Assembly: GCA_030248215.1 (NCBI GenBank)
Contig: JASANG010001354.1
Location: 62,001 to 126,000 of the forward strand
DNA from: Enoplolaimus lenunculus
Lineage: Eukaryota; Nematoda; Enoplea; Enoplida; Thoracostomopsidae
DNA length: 64,000 nucleotides
Direction of reading: 5' to 3'
In this document: positions 12,301 to 24,448 of the stretch, one piece after another
How positions within the stretch are numbered: position 1 is the stretch's first letter
Layout of the letters: every line of letters begins with the position of its first letter
Notes under the pieces: model-generated
Database searches by the model: none
Told to the model about the DNA's origin: nothing
What the model saw: the letters and a program-made list of their open reading frames with translations, nothing else
Position numbers and translations under genes: made by a program

Positions 12301-14190
12301 CAGAAAGTCTAAAATTACAGGTTTGAATGCAGGGTTGATATTTATGTCATTGAACTTTTGAACATGGAAAAACTGCGTACGAGTTTTAGAACACGGCCAA
12401 TATAGTGTCAAACTTTTGAAATGGGCGAAGAATGTTAATTTGATTTTCTACACCTACATAAGTTCTAGCAAATTCGCTAGTTTTCAACATTTGTAAAGGG
12501 CCAACTAGTGCTGCGCAATTCCGTACGTAAATGGCAAACGCCGCACTAATAAAAATCATGGTGCAACCGGCGGTATACTAAAGAATTACAAGTTACGGCT
12601 CTGTTTACAGTACTTGCCATAGCAACGATACGTACTTAAATATTCTCAACATGCACTTAACAAGCTAATGAAGTGAAATGAAAAATTAAGGCAATTTCTG
12701 TGGAATCTAAATTTACAATTTATGAAGTGAATCCAAACACCGACTGCACCTTGATTATATAAAAACCCACACAAGCAGGTACATAAACTTAACAAATAAG
12801 ATATATTGAAAGACAGACACAAATACGCACACAGGACAAAACACCAAACCACATGCATACATATCGATATATGTTACCTTGTGTTAAACTGACGAGTGGT
12901 TGGTTTTTGGGCCCATGTAAAGATTATGGGCGGAACGTTTTTTGTGGAACTGAAATACAGTAAGCTTAGGCTGTAAATTAATTTTTCAGCTTTAGACTTA
13001 TGTATAATCATAGGCTCAGGCATAGGCTTAGGAGTATAATTGAACTACTGTTACGGCCCAGTTCTATACATTGGTCGGTTTTTGCTGGGCAATACATAGA
13101 AGCAGAGTGCAGCCCAACTTAGAAATATTCTAAACAAAAAGCGAAAAATAACTACTACCATAACTTATTCTTAGCACACGCGTGCAGAGGTTCGGACAAC
13201 TCTTGCTGACTTCAGCTGGCAGGGTTCTGCACTATACCCTTATATAAGATGCTTACGGTCTGAGAAGCTAGATTATTCTCGTATGATTTCGAGAAAATTT
13301 TTGCGAACAGCTGAAGTTAACAAAACCCTAAAAATATTTGTTTGGTCTGTGAATCGAGGTTTTGATAAATCGCCCATAATAAGATAAAGAGGCGAGTACT
13401 AACAAACTTATGAAAACATAATACAATATAACAACCACAGACATTAGAAACAGTCAGATATTAAGAATACATTAATGATTCGGGAGCGCGGTACGCACAC
13501 CTAACTTTGGTGTAATTTTTCAAACACTTCAAACTTTGCTTAACATATTCGAATGTTTGTGTTATATTGGTAATATGCGGTTGCAACTTGTTGTTCTGAG
13601 TTTTAAAACGTAGTTTGCTTCGCGGTTTCGATTGATGAACAACTTTGCTAGGTGAAAATAATTTGTAATTTTTTAGTTAAGTTTCTAGGCTGAGTTTGAA
13701 AACCAACATACGAAGGCCTGAAAACCAACCTACCGAGACTCAAAGAGCTATACTAAGAACAGCTGTAATTCGAGACAGAGTCTGTTATCCCGGAAGGTAG
13801 CACAACATGAAATTAATCTATCCATATATTTGCGTATGTCTAACTGCTTCATAAACAAGACTGTAATGTAAAAATAAAACTGTTTTGATACAATATTACG
13901 TGTTCTTTTGTGTCCATATCTGACTGGATTCTTAGATTACAAATCATACTATTGCCCTACGAAAGTACCTGGATTCATGTTTATGTACGGCATAAGTAAG
14001 TGAACTTATTTATCTGTTGCATCCATGGTTTCCAAGTTAACGCTGAGCTTTTCAACTATGGCAAACATGGTCACGCCTGTTAAGTTTAAAGATACAAACG
14101 ACACCTCAAAACATGAATAAACTTTAGTTCAAAATCATAATGAAAAAGTCAGCTGAATATATTACTACAAATATATTACGTATCGCCAGT
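9311..14190. other. Intergenic DNA rich in MITE fragments
   Basis: No supported gene. Recognisable pieces are: a CCGGATATCCGG-type element near 10145-10215; a GGTCTC/GCCGAG-type element at about 10533-10870, homologous to 30950-31345; TAAGCTTAGGCATAGG-type fragments near 11150-11270 and 12905-13065 related to the foldback elements at 52 kb; and a 'GTCTCAAG...ACCATCCCTGG' end at 12060-12140. Confidence 0.5.
10533..10870. mobile_element. MITE, GGTCTCGG family (copy 1)
   Basis: Begins near CGGATGGGCGGAGGTCGG and ends with GCCGAGACTC. The interior (GCGAAATTTTATTAATCAGGC, then CAGGTTTACCAGCATTTGC) is closely matched at 31150-31290, and shorter matches occur near 37440, 42780 and 54780. The better-kept ends in this window read CAGGGATGGG and CCCATCCCTG, as in hAT-type non-autonomous elements. 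Confidence 0.6.
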
Positions 14191-14302
14191 TTGAGTGATT
14201 TACATTACTCTTAATACACGCAGTAGCATTATATTGTGTCAAACATACACGTCAATAGTAAGCACAAAGAAACACAAACACACTGCGTTAATAAACAGAA
14301 TG

Positions 14303-17300
14303 TTATTGCGCGTCACCTTCAGGACCTGCGCCTTCAGCCGAGGCATCTTGAATATCAGACGTCCACAGCTGGAAATAATACATAGGTACAATGCAAGTTG
14401 GATAATTAATATGTTCCATTAGATATACAATTATGGATGTGCCGATACCAAAATTTTTCCGATGTCGTAATTTTTTCAAACACAGACGCAAAAGAAATAA
14501 CAGTTTTCCCGACCAGACACACAGATATGCGCCCAGAAATGAAACTGATAGCATTCCAACTGACTATTATACGTGCAAAAAGTATCAGCAATGAATCACC
14601 AACTTTTTTGCAGTGTCGATGCCGATACTCACGAAAAGTGCCGATTAATCGGCACATCCATATATACAATCTTGAATTGACTCGCATTAAAAGAAAACGA
14701 GTTCCGATTCCGATTCCACAATCAATCGGTATCGGAATTTTGAAATTTAAATTTTAATCTTAGTAATTGTGATACGTTGCATAAACATTCTCTATTATTT
14801 ATCTATTAAATTGCTTTCGATGAGTTAACTTATCAATAATTGATTGTAGATTAGCTTTTATAGAACCAAAAATTATCGCCAACTTTTTCATGCAACCTTT
14901 TTGAAAATTGTTCTCAGCCAACAGACACCTTAAATCAACATGATATTTGTCAATACAAATTATCCGTACAGTCACAAAATTTCTAGTTCCGATTCCGATA
15001 GAACTAGGTTTTATTGATCGGCAGGGACTGGAATTGAAATAAGTTTCCTTACGCGAATTTTCAGGTATTTCATAACAGAGTTTTGCGAAAACACACACAT
15101 CAGATTATTAATCTATCGGCTTATTAACAAAATTTAATTAACTGCAAAAACATCATTTTTTGAAAAAATAACGTTTTAAATGAAAAAATTTCCAATATTC
15201 AAATTATTATGAATAATTTACCTCAAATCAGTAAAAATTCCGGTTCCTGGCCAGAAAGGAATTCTGGTTGAACCCTGGTGTACACACTACACAATATATA
15301 GTTTATTTATTCTACCACTCTTAGCCACCATATACGTGTTACACAGCTCATGTTGATAGTTGTCTCTACAAGTTCGAACTTGACTGATTTAAAATTTTAA
15401 TTGTTAACTTAGACTTTTCATTTCACATCAGTGTTGAAAACTTAAGCTTTTTGTCTTGACTAGAAATGCGGTCGCTGCAAAATGTCTAGCATTTCCACGT
15501 ATAAAAACAGCTTCATGATATTCGGGACCACAACTGCAAATATTCGATATGGGACAGGCTTATACTGGATACGAATTATGGGCGTCCGTTCTTGCAGGAT
15601 ATTAAGCTGGAACTATATAGCCGATCGATCTCTAAATATTAGTGTAATTTTTACATATATGCGACAAAATTTTAGACCTTCTGTTATAAAAGTTTCTCGA
15701 ACCCAGAAAAATATTAGTAGCTTACGGTGAGATTATCTCTGAGCAGCTGCATAATTAACGTGCTATCCTTGTAGGAATCCTCGTTCAGCGTTTCTAAACC
15801 TCCGATCGCTTCGTCAAATGCCTGTAATAGTCAAAATCGGGAACCATAGTAACACTCGTGCGAAACTTTTGTAGAGTGCTGCACTATCTCAAACTATAAA
15901 CACAACTTAAAGACATTCGTTGAATACATGCTTACGATTTATGCATAAACGCTTTTGCAAAACGATTTACTATCTTCAAAAGCATGTTTACTTCTGCATT
16001 GGAATACCGCACCAATTACGTATTGTGGGAGTCAGGGATGGGTGGTCTCGGTCTTGACAAGTCTCGGGATTTGGCCGGTATCGGTCTCGCTATTTTTCAG
16101 TCTTGGTGGTTTGCAAACCGAGTCCAAAGCGGTAAAAAGCGATAAGCAATCACAAAGTTTTCCTTAGCTCACAGCGGTGGCCCGGAAGTACTTGCGCATT
16201 TCGCGTACCAGCACAGACAGCGAACGATTGTTTTTGAGAAACAGAATGACCCCTCCGGTTACCAAAAAATTCTATTTTTGAAAGGAAACCCAAAACATTT
16301 TTATTTTATTGTGACAAAGCACAAATAGCTGCTTTTCGCGTTTAAAACATTTAAGGCATCGTTTAAAAAATTATGGGTCATCCGCATTTATAACGTTACG
16401 CTATGTTAAAAGTTTTCCAGGCTATTCAGTTTGCCCGGGAGCAAAATCAACACAATAGCTTTGAATTAGGGTTGTACTGAGGGTGCATTGAGACAGTAGG
16501 ATTTGTCCTGAGCCTGTTCGAAGGGTGTGGGCCTTCGGGACAGTAGCCAAGTGAAAAATAAAGTAAAGAATAATAAAGTTTGGCGGCGATTTTTTAGTTT
16601 AATTGTATGAAGTGGCAATTCAAAGCAGATGAAAATATTCAAGTTTCGTTAAGAAATCTTATTTTTATTTTCGGTAATGGTTAAAAATTGACCGAGACCA
16701 AAAGTCTAGGTCTCGGATTTGGTTTCGCTTTTTTGACCGAGACCGCCCATCCATGCTGGTACGGTCTATGGCACCGTATAGCCCCGGTTTCCTCCGGCCC
16801 CGGCAGCTTGACATCTCTACGAAAATGTCAATTTTGTTTCTATAACAATTTGAATTAACTCGACTTGTTGAAGTCACAGCTAAGTATTGTGCCATCGGTC
16901 ATAAATAAAGTTATGTTATACGTTTCAGCAATAAATATCCGGCAATGTAGAATACCGAAACAAAAAACAGCTGTACTGCTAGTGTCTTGTTAACATGGTA
17001 CCTCGAATTATAGGTAGCTCTAAATATAATATATTTTCCAGTTGCAATCTGATTTATACTAAGAGTGCTACCGGACATAAAAATAAAGAAGTGGAAACGT
17101 AAGCGGAAAGCAAAAATATAGTACAGACTTAACACCGAGAACGCAACTGCAAAGTGAAAGCTGGAAACGAACACCTAGTGATAAATTGTTCAAAAACACA
17201 CACAATTTTTAATAATATAATTTTTGTCCTCGTCTCGGTCTCGGTGGTTTGTAAATAATCGAGACCAAAGAGGTCAAAAAACGATGTTGATGAAGGGACG

Positions 17301-20300
17301 CCGCAATACTTTGCTCGTGTTTTGGACTAATTGTACGTGCATGAACCACTAAAAATTGGGCACGGACTGATTGTCGCACACAATCCGCGTAAGTTCATTT
17401 TCATATCCTGGTCATCATGTATTTATGACATCTCATGTTAGGGCACTTTATTGCGTATGCGCGTTAAGCATCTAAATTGTGCCTTGTTAAATTTCTATGA
17501 TACGTGACCTTACGCTTCAACTAACCTGTTTGGCCAGTTCACATGCCTTATCAGGCTTGTTTTCAACTTCATAATGGAATACAGAAAAGTTTAACGCTAA
17601 GCCAAGGCGGATCGGATGCGTTGATTCCATTTTATCTTTTGCAATATCGAAAGCTTCTTGGTATGCGACGCGTGAGTTCTCGACTACCGCTTAAATATCA
17701 ATGCAAATATTTATTCTCACTAATGTAAATAGTTACACAGAAAAGTTGTCTGCCAAAAGTTTACAACACAAAAAGTGTATACGTACATCAGATTGCTATC
17801 TAATAGCAAAAAATACCAGAGCCAGACGGTTATATAAGTGTATATGCCAGAATGCAAAGTGAAACTGGATTATACAGGAATCGGAACTAGAAATTTTGTG
17901 ACTGTACGAATAATTTGTGTTGACAAATATAATGTTGATTTAGGGTGTCTGTTGGCTGACAATTATTTTTAAAAAGATCGCAGGATCAAATTGGTGATCA
18001 TTGCTGGTTCTGTAAAACTAAATTACAACCAATTATTGATAAGTTAAGTCATCGACAGCAATTTAAAAGATAAGCAATACAGAATTTTTATGCAAAATAT
18101 CACAACAGGTAAGATTAAAATTGAAATTTCAAAATTCTGATTCCGATTGATTGTGCAATCGGAATCGGAACTCGTTTTGAATCGGAATTCTAATCGCAGT
18201 CGTAATTTCGGTTGCACCCTGGTATATGCCGATGTCAACAAAAAACAAAACTTATTACGAAAATATCCGGTTTTGTGGCAGATGCCGATTAATCGGCATC
18301 GGCAATAATCGGCACTTTTCGTGAGTATCGGCATCGGCACTGTAAAAAAATTGCCGATACTTTTTGAACATAACAGTCAGTTGGAATGCTATCAAGTTGT
18401 CCGTCCGTCTTTCCGAAAGAATCTCAGGAACCGCTGAACCAATTATGATAGACTTTTTTGTTTGAAAGCCAATTATCCCGGATGTTAACCTCATATTGGG
18501 GCTTTAAAATTTTAGGCCGTTTATTAGCTACAGGCAGGGTGCAACCAGAATTATAAAATCCCAAAAACGGAACCGGAAAGTTAAAAAATCCCGGAACCGG
18601 AAAACAAATTGTGCTCAGGGGCCGAAAGGTGTATGTCCGTCCTTCCTTCCGAAAGAGTCTCAGGAACCGCTGAACCAATTATGATAAAATGTTTTTGTTT
18701 GAAAGCCAATTATCCCGGGTCCGGGTGCTAACCTCGCCTTGGTGCTTTAAAATTTTAGGCCGTTTATTAGCTACACGCAGGGTGCAACCGGAATTATAAA
18801 ATACCGGAAACAAAAAACAAAAAATCCTTGTTACCGAAAAATTCATTTTTAACGTTATTTTATCGCTTTTCACGATGTAAACACATCGTTTAGGATGCCA
18901 AAATTATGAAACAAATGCAGGAACTGGAAACGTATTCTCAATTATAAGGTACGACACAAATTGAAAATTTTGGCAATACTCACTCAGACAATTTTAGAAA
19001 AATAAGTTACAATAATATGTCAATTTTTCTTAAATTTTCCAATGAGAGCATTCTTAAATTTTCGAATGAGAGCAAATTTTCAATACGAAAATACCGGAAA
19101 ATTCAGGTGAAAAATACCAGATTTTTTACCGGAACCGGATAGTGACAAATTCCAGTTCCGGTAAGTTGTAATTCCGGTTGGACCCTGCCTGTTGCATATA
19201 TATACACCTGCCTGTTGATTGCATATATATCTGCATAATTGTACTTACAGTCTCGCTTTTCGCCCGTAGCAACTTCAGCGAGGTAACGATAGTAATCACC
19301 CTTCATCTTTAAATAAAATACTTTCCCTTCAGGCACGTCTGCCTTTGGAATCAGGAATTTGTCCAGCAGATCCTGCAACAAAATATATATGCATTCACAG
19401 TTTTGTTTGCCACTGTTAGAAAAGGTTAGTGCCTCTCGGTCGCCAAGTTATTTTTGAGCGAAGCGATACGCGAAGCGTTTTATGTTTTGTACTTGGGGGT
19501 CAAAAGGTGGATGTCCGTCCGTCCGTCCTGAAACGGACTTTATAAAATTGTGCTTTTTTCAGTTCATTATTGAATTGTATTAGTTACTACGGTATTTGTA
19601 ACGCTATTAAAACGTACTATAAAATCATATTTTGCCGAATGTACTCCTCAAAAGAAGTCCAGGTCTTTACGTTTTAACATTGAAAATTTTTGGCGTAGAA
19701 AAGTCCTGGGGGCCTCCAGCAAAAAAATTTGCGGGGGGCGGCCAAAAATTCGCCGGGGGGCCTTTCCGGCGAGCAGCAAAATTTTCGCCGGGGGGAAAAT
19801 GAAAATTTCAAAATGTACTCCCCCCGCTTTGGAGAAGCCAGCATTAAAGGGTTTTTGGGTGCGAGGAACCTGCATAGACTGTTTACAAACCTCCAAGATC
19901 GATAACTGAGCAGTTAGGTAATAGATAATTGGCATTTAGCATAGTTTATGAGCCTAACTTAGGACTTTTTACAATATTTCACTAATTATTAAGGTTAAAA
20001 GCAGGGTGCAACCGGAATTACAATTTACCGGAACCGGAATTTGAAAATTTTACCGGAACCGGAACCGGAAAATGAAAAATGCATTTCACGAAAAATTTCA
20101 TTTTAATCTTATTTTTTGCTCTATTATTTGTGAAATAACCTTAGTCGAAGATAGGTATTTATTTTATTTGTTGTATTTTAGATTTTCATCATCGACTGAA
20201 GTAAAATCCACCATCAATGGCTTATATTCGGAGTACAAGTGGCTTTCAAAAGAGATTCTTAAAAATTAGCAAAGTTAAGAAAACGGCCAAATTATAATAC

Positions 20301-21239
20301 CGGAATTTTTAAATCCGGTAAAAATTTACCGGAACCGGAAGGTGAAAAAATGCCGGAACCGGAATTCCGGTTGCACCTTGGTTAAAAGCAATATAATTTA
20401 AGCACTAAAGGGTTTTTGGTGCGAGGAATCTGAATAAATTGCTTACAAACGTCTAAAACCGATAATTGAGTAGTTACCTAATAGATAATTTGCATATAAG
20501 CGTAATTGATAAGCCTAAATTAGGCGTTATTGCAATGTTTCACTAATTAATAGTGTTACAAGCAATCTAATTTCAGCAATAATGGGTTTTCGGGTGCGAG
20601 GAATTTGAATAAATTGTTTACAAACCTTCAAAACCGATAACCGAATAGTTAGCTAATAGCTAATTTGCATATTAGCTTAATTGACAAGACAAAATTAGGA
20701 CTTTTTTTAAATTATTTCAATAATTATATATTAGGGTTTACTGAAGGTTTTTTGGAACGAGGAATCTAAGTAAATTGCTTACAAACCTCCAAAGCCGACA
20801 AATAAATAGTTAGCTAACAACTAAGTTGCATATTACCTTAATTGCTTACGTGTGTTAGAGCTACACTCAATAAATGTAGTCCCACTACAAATCAATACAG
20901 AAACATCGCCAAAATGCAACAACATATTAATCAAAATCGTACCAAAACCTCGCGGCAGATAGTTTCAAGCTCTTTTTCAACTTTCTCTCGATACTCTTTT
21001 GCCATCGCTTGCTTCTTTTCGTTGCCTTCGGTCTTCTGTTCAATAGACGAAATCACCCGCCAAGACGAACGACGTGCTCCAACAACATTTTTGTACGCCA
21101 CAGACAACAAATTTCGTTCTTCGTTCGTTAACTCTGTCCCACCTTCAGTCACAGATTTCATCGCAGCAGCCATGTCATCGTAACGTTCTGCTTGCTCCGC
21201 CAATTTAGCGCGTTGAACCAATTCTTCTTTGTCCGACAT
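14303..21239 (-). CDS. 14-3-3: 14-3-3 family phosphoserine/threonine-binding adaptor
   Basis: Five exons on the minus strand: 21239-20943, 19372-19249, 17689-17526, 15821-15726 and 14368-14303. All junctions are GT-AG and the phases join exactly to 248 aa plus TAA, the usual family length. The protein is a dimeric nine-helix adaptor that clamps phosphorylated partners in the cytoplasm. Exon 1 encodes [20 protein letters not shown] and [18 protein letters not shown]. Exon 2 encodes [17 protein letters not shown], exon 3 [13 protein letters not shown] and [13 protein letters not shown], exon 4 [17 protein letters not shown], and exon 5 LWTSD followed by an acidic tail. The phosphate-binding residues are present as K50, R57, R128 and Y129. 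The sequence looks closest to the zeta-type group, but the paralogue cannot be fixed by eye. Introns of about 1.3-1.9 kb are full of MITEs and satellite DNA. Confidence 0.97.
14432..14664. mobile_element. MITE, GCCGAT family, short copy
   Basis: Ends are TGGATGTGCCGATACC and GGCACATCCA in inverted orientation. The interior carries the motif 'GACCAGACACACAGATATGCGC...GATAGCATTCCAACTG' shared with copies near 7400, 22100, 30680, 43040 and 51170. It lies in the last intron of the 14-3-3 gene. Terminal inverted repeats plus no coding capacity indicate a non-autonomous DNA transposon. Confidence 0.7.
14700..15028. mobile_element. MITE, ATTCCG family (copy 1)
   Basis: Subterminal GTTCCGATTCCGATTCC and GTTCCGATTCCGATAG blocks flank an interior (AGTTAACTTATCAATAATTG, CAGCCAACAGACACC) shared with copies at 17.9, 38.1, 57.9, 58.7 and 60.7 kb. 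It is an intronic insertion in the 14-3-3 gene. The outer ends are not crisp in this copy. Confidence 0.65.
16034..16764. mobile_element. GGTCTC-family MITE ends enclosing other DNA
   Basis: Starts CAGGGATGGGTGGTCTCGG and ends ACCGAGACCGCCCATCC in inverted orientation, with several hundred bp of unrelated sequence between. This could be a longer family member or a copy carrying later insertions. It lies in an intron of the 14-3-3 gene. Confidence 0.5.
17876..18221. mobile_element. MITE, ATTCCG family (copy 2)
   Basis: Starts CAGGAATCGGAACTAG and ends AATTTCGGTTGCACCCTG. The interior (TTTAGGGTGTCTGTTGGCTG, TTGATAAGTTAAGTCATCG) is shared with the other copies of the family. No clear target duplication was seen. 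Directly downstream is a fragment of the GCCGAT family (18230-18370). Confidence 0.65.
18388..18830. repeat. Direct duplication of ~238 bp in a 14-3-3 intron
   Basis: A segment with TCAGGAACCGCTGAACCAAT, TTTGTTTGAAAGCCAATTAT and TAGGCCGTTTATTAGCTACA at about 18398-18535 is repeated at about 18632-18775. Each copy is followed by the start of a CAGGGTGCAACC-type MITE. The repeated segment is also the left part of the composite satellite-bearing element at 34.3 kb. Confidence 0.75.
18778..19187. mobile_element. hAT-like MITE, ACCGGA family (diverged copy)
   Basis: Begins CAGGGTGCAACCGGAATTAT and ends GTAATTCCGGTTGGACCCTG. About 410 bp with subterminal ACCGGAAC repeats. No clear 8-bp duplication was seen, since the left end abuts another repeat. 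Confidence 0.65.
19660..19830. repeat. GC-rich G-run/C-run repeat
   Basis: Contains GGGGGCCTCC, GCGGGGGGCGGCC, CGCCGGGGGGCC and CCCCCCGC motifs in otherwise AT-rich intron sequence. It resembles the GC-rich blocks near 250-420 and 3645-3730. No coding meaning was recognised. Confidence 0.45.
19835..20870. repeat. ~170-bp satellite array, interrupted by a MITE
   Basis: Units contain GGGTGCGAGGAATCTGAATA, TTACAAACCTCCAAAACCG, TAGTTAGCTAATAGCTAATT and TTTTGCAATATTTCACTAAT. Unit starts lie near 19841, 20401, 20576 and 20730, with an hAT-like MITE at 20002-20380 splitting the first gap. The array ends near GTAGTCCCACTAC (about 20877), a short hairpin also found at the end of the array at 35.1 kb. 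It lies in the first intron of the 14-3-3 gene. Confidence 0.8.
20002..20380. mobile_element. hAT-like MITE, ACCGGA family, with exact 8-bp TSD
   Basis: Starts CAGGGTGCAACCGGAATTAC and ends GGAATTCCGGTTGCACCTTG. The flanks are GTTAAAAG (19994-20001) and GTTAAAAG (20381-20388), an exact 8-bp target duplication. Subterminal ACCGGAACCGGAA repeats occur at both ends and there is no coding capacity. CAGGG ends with 8-bp duplications are the pattern of the hAT superfamily. It is inserted into the ~170-bp satellite array and is about 94-95% identical by eye to the copy at 21484-21856. Confidence 0.9.
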
Positions 21240-21483
21240 TTCGCTGGATTAATGTTAAATTGAAATTGGAACTTGATTTAAAAGCAACGAAACTTTAGAC
21301 GTATGGGCTATATAATTCCCTGTTTTTTCTTTACACCGCGCTTGGTTTATTATACCTGACGAGTTAGATAGGTATATACGTACGTAATACACGATACTTG
21401 GTTTCTGAAAAGATAAACACTGTGAAGTTGTGCGATCTTGTGCGCAATGTAAGTGTTAATACGTTAACGCGAATAGCCGAAAC

Positions 21484-21856
21484 CAGGGTGCAACCGGAAT
21501 TACAATTTACCGGAACCGGAATTTGAAAATTTTACCGGAACCGGAAAGTGAAAAATGCATTTCACCAAAAATTTCAATTCAATCTTATTTTTTGCTCTAT
21601 TATTTGTGAAATAACCTTAGTCGAACATAGGTATTTATTTTATTTGTTGTATTTTAGATTTTCATCATCGACTGAAGTGAAATCCACCATCAATGGCTTA
21701 TATTCGGAGTACAAGTGGCTTTCTAAAGAGATTCTTAAAAATTAGCAAGGTTAAGAAAACGGCCAAATTATAACACCCGAATTTTTAAATCCGGTAAAAA
21801 TTTACCGGAACCGGAAGGTGAAAAAATGTCGTAACCGGAATTCCGGTTGCACCCTG
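21484..21856. mobile_element. hAT-like MITE, ACCGGA family, with exact 8-bp TSD
   Basis: Starts CAGGGTGCAACCGGAATTAC and ends GGTTGCACCCTG. It is flanked by GCCGAAAC on both sides (21476-21483 and 21857-21864). The interior is nearly identical to the copy at 20002-20380, so both moved recently. It sits about 240 bp upstream of the 14-3-3 start codon, where it could affect the promoter. Confidence 0.92.
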
Positions 21857-21864
21857 GCCGAAAC

Positions 21865-24448
21865 AATTGACCACGACTGGATTCGAACCATGAACAAATT
21901 AACGGAAACGGAAAATAAAAATATATGCCAAGAAAAGTTCATTTTAATTTTCTTTCTTGTAATATTATTGGTGAAATAACCCTAGTTGGAGATAGGCATT
22001 CACTTTATCTGCTGTATTTTAGATTTTCATAATCTACGTAAGTGCAATCTACTTTCGATGGTTTATTTTCATCGATTGTCTAGGTTTACATACTTTTCCG
22101 ATACTTTTTGCACATATAACAGTCAGCTGGAATGCTATCAGTTTCATTTCTGGGCGCATATCTGTGTGTCTGGTCAGGAAAACTATTCTCTTTTGTGTTT
22201 GTGTTTGAAAAATTAAATGAAACGAACTGTTCTTATAAACTTTTAATCGTTTATGATGGTTACGGTTTAAGTGTTCGCATAATGATGGTTGAATTCTAGA
22301 TTATATTCAGGGTTATTTTGCTCGTGAATTCCATTTTCCTATGCAAAACCCTTAAATCTTCCAAAAATCTACCCAAATTTCCCGACCTGCCTTTTGCTGG
22401 CGAACTTGCAGGACAATACTGAATGCTGAACTGCAGCTGCTACGGCTCGCCGAGATTTATAACGACTGTTTGCCGGAGGGTGATTTACCTAGTGAACACG
22501 TCCGCTGGCAGTAAAAGTGGAACAGCCATCCCGTGAACAGTAAACCTTCCTGTCCGCTGGAGGTACTCTCGCACTGCAGCGCAGTTTCTTTTCCACGCAT
22601 ACAGACGCTGGCAAATTCTTGGCACCTTACCGGTAATAACTGCAACAGCAGAACGAAGTTTTTCAAGCCTTAAATTTCTGAAAAACCTTTTGCGAACATC
22701 TATGACATAACAACGGTCTACTTTTAATGTACATACACCCAAATATTGACGTTGACACGTTACCTGTTCTCGAGAAGTTTTCGCAAGTAAAGAAACGGAA
22801 CCTCGAACTGTAGTTGCAACCAGTATAAACGATTGTGGCTTTTACTCAGTCAAGTTAGCGTTAATTTTAATTGTCATCGAATCATTTAGGATATCACGTG
22901 CCAAAAGCTCACATTTTCGAATATCTTAGCCGGAAAACGGCCAAATTCTGAAGTTCAAGCCTGTCAACCAGGACAAGCATGTCTCACATGGGCACAAATA
23001 CACTTTTAAATTTGTCACGATACACTCCCGTACGTTAACTATATTCAAGATGCTCTAGATGACCTCATTTCAAGCCTAACCGAGTGGAAAACAACAAAAA
23101 TAAGATCAACTGACAATGCTTGTCCAACATGATAGACGTGATGTTGGCTGCATCTGATTCAGCTTCAGAAATTATAATAGCTATGTACCCTCCCGCTGTA
23201 AATCGTTTACTAATGATCACTAAATAATCAAAAATAAGAACTGAGTTTCTTTACACGGGCGACCGATTTACCAGCCCTTAGTTAAAATTTTCGCACTAAA
23301 CATTTCGTTATAAATTCTCATGGTTTGTTGCGAAACACTTGAAAATTTTCCCCAGTGGTAAAATGTAATTCTGTAACACGTAACATTTTCAATTAATTTT
23401 TAGAAACTTTGGTGAATCGTTGCACATCTTCGCAGCTCTAATTAACACTATGCTAAACCACAAGTTTTAACCGTTTCTATTATATTTTGGGAATCCGTCA
23501 ATTTCACCCAATTACGCCCGGATCATGATGTACCTATTATCATTTTTATTATATAAAAACAAAAATTACATATGACAACATTGAGCAGAAATGGAGTGTT
23601 TAATGTGCCACTAGTTCAATCTATTCTTTGTTTTTCAGTCAAAAAGTACTAACTGCATTCCATTTCAATATTTTTTGTTCCGTAATGCTTCTGACATTGC
23701 GCCTTATGTTTCTAAACTATACTTTTATGGCAACTTTTTGTTCGGTTGCCTGTCAGAAACACAGATTCTAGTTAGGCCAATGGCAACTTATATTTGAACC
23801 ATGTATTTCTGTAGAGATTACATAGCTAACTGTTGTTTAACAAGTGGAAAACGTGATTTTTTTCTAAAACAATGTTGTTTTTCTAACATTTAATAATAAG
23901 GCAAATTTTAAAACATTAAGCTGATCTGTTGTCGCAGCTAAAATTTCTATGTTGCACCGCTGTAAGGGCTTTGGTAACATTTGCTCTAAAACTTTATCAC
24001 CAATGGGTGCGACTGGATATCCGGCTCCGGCAAAAAATTGACCTCCGGTTCCGGTAGTTTAACTGGAATGCCAACTACCATTGAGCTGATTGACTTACTT
24101 TTACATAAATAATATATATTCTTAAGCTTAGAAACCTCTATTTTACAGTATCTGGGGGACATGGGATGTCTTTACTAGTAACATGGGGGCAAAAATATAG
24201 CAACTGAATTCAACGCTCCATAAACATAGAGTACTGGAATAGGGTCGTTTTTGAACGTTTAAAGTGCATCGACGTGAGTTAAGCTTAAACATTTTGAATA
24301 CCTACCTTTAGTCACGGAAGGAAGAATTGTTAGCTACATTCTAATTTTGTATGCCATTAAGTAGTGTCAGAACTGCTTGGTTCGGACGACCTCTTTTTCG
24401 TAAGTACTGCACATATGCATGGTTTTTCTTAATCGCTCCGCAAGATAT
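21865..24448. other. Intergenic region upstream of 14-3-3
   Basis: Holds a GCCGAT-family MITE fragment (about 22080-22300), a GC-richer block at 22380-22760 with an unassigned minus-strand open frame, and a CCGGATATCCGG-type end near 24004-24060. No recognised gene otherwise. Confidence 0.45.
22485..22742 (-). CDS. Unassigned open segment, possible exon
   Basis: An 85-codon open stretch, rich in R/L/V (RFFRNLRLEKLRSAVAVITG; GRFTVHGMAVPLLLPADVF), in a GC-richer island. It starts at TTG rather than ATG. Its stop codon overlaps a good splice-donor match (ACTAG then GTAAAT), so it could be an exon of a minus-strand gene. I do not recognise the family and saw no neighbouring exon. Confidence 0.22.
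   Translation of the reverse strand: MGVCTLKVDRCYVIDVRKRFFRNLRLEKLRSAVAVITGKVPRICQRLYAWKRNCAAVREYLQRTGRFTVHGMAVPLLLPADVFTR

Noticed and set aside
20842-21183. Plus-strand 113-codon ORF
   Set aside because: It is antisense to 14-3-3 exon 1, whose protein match is unambiguous.
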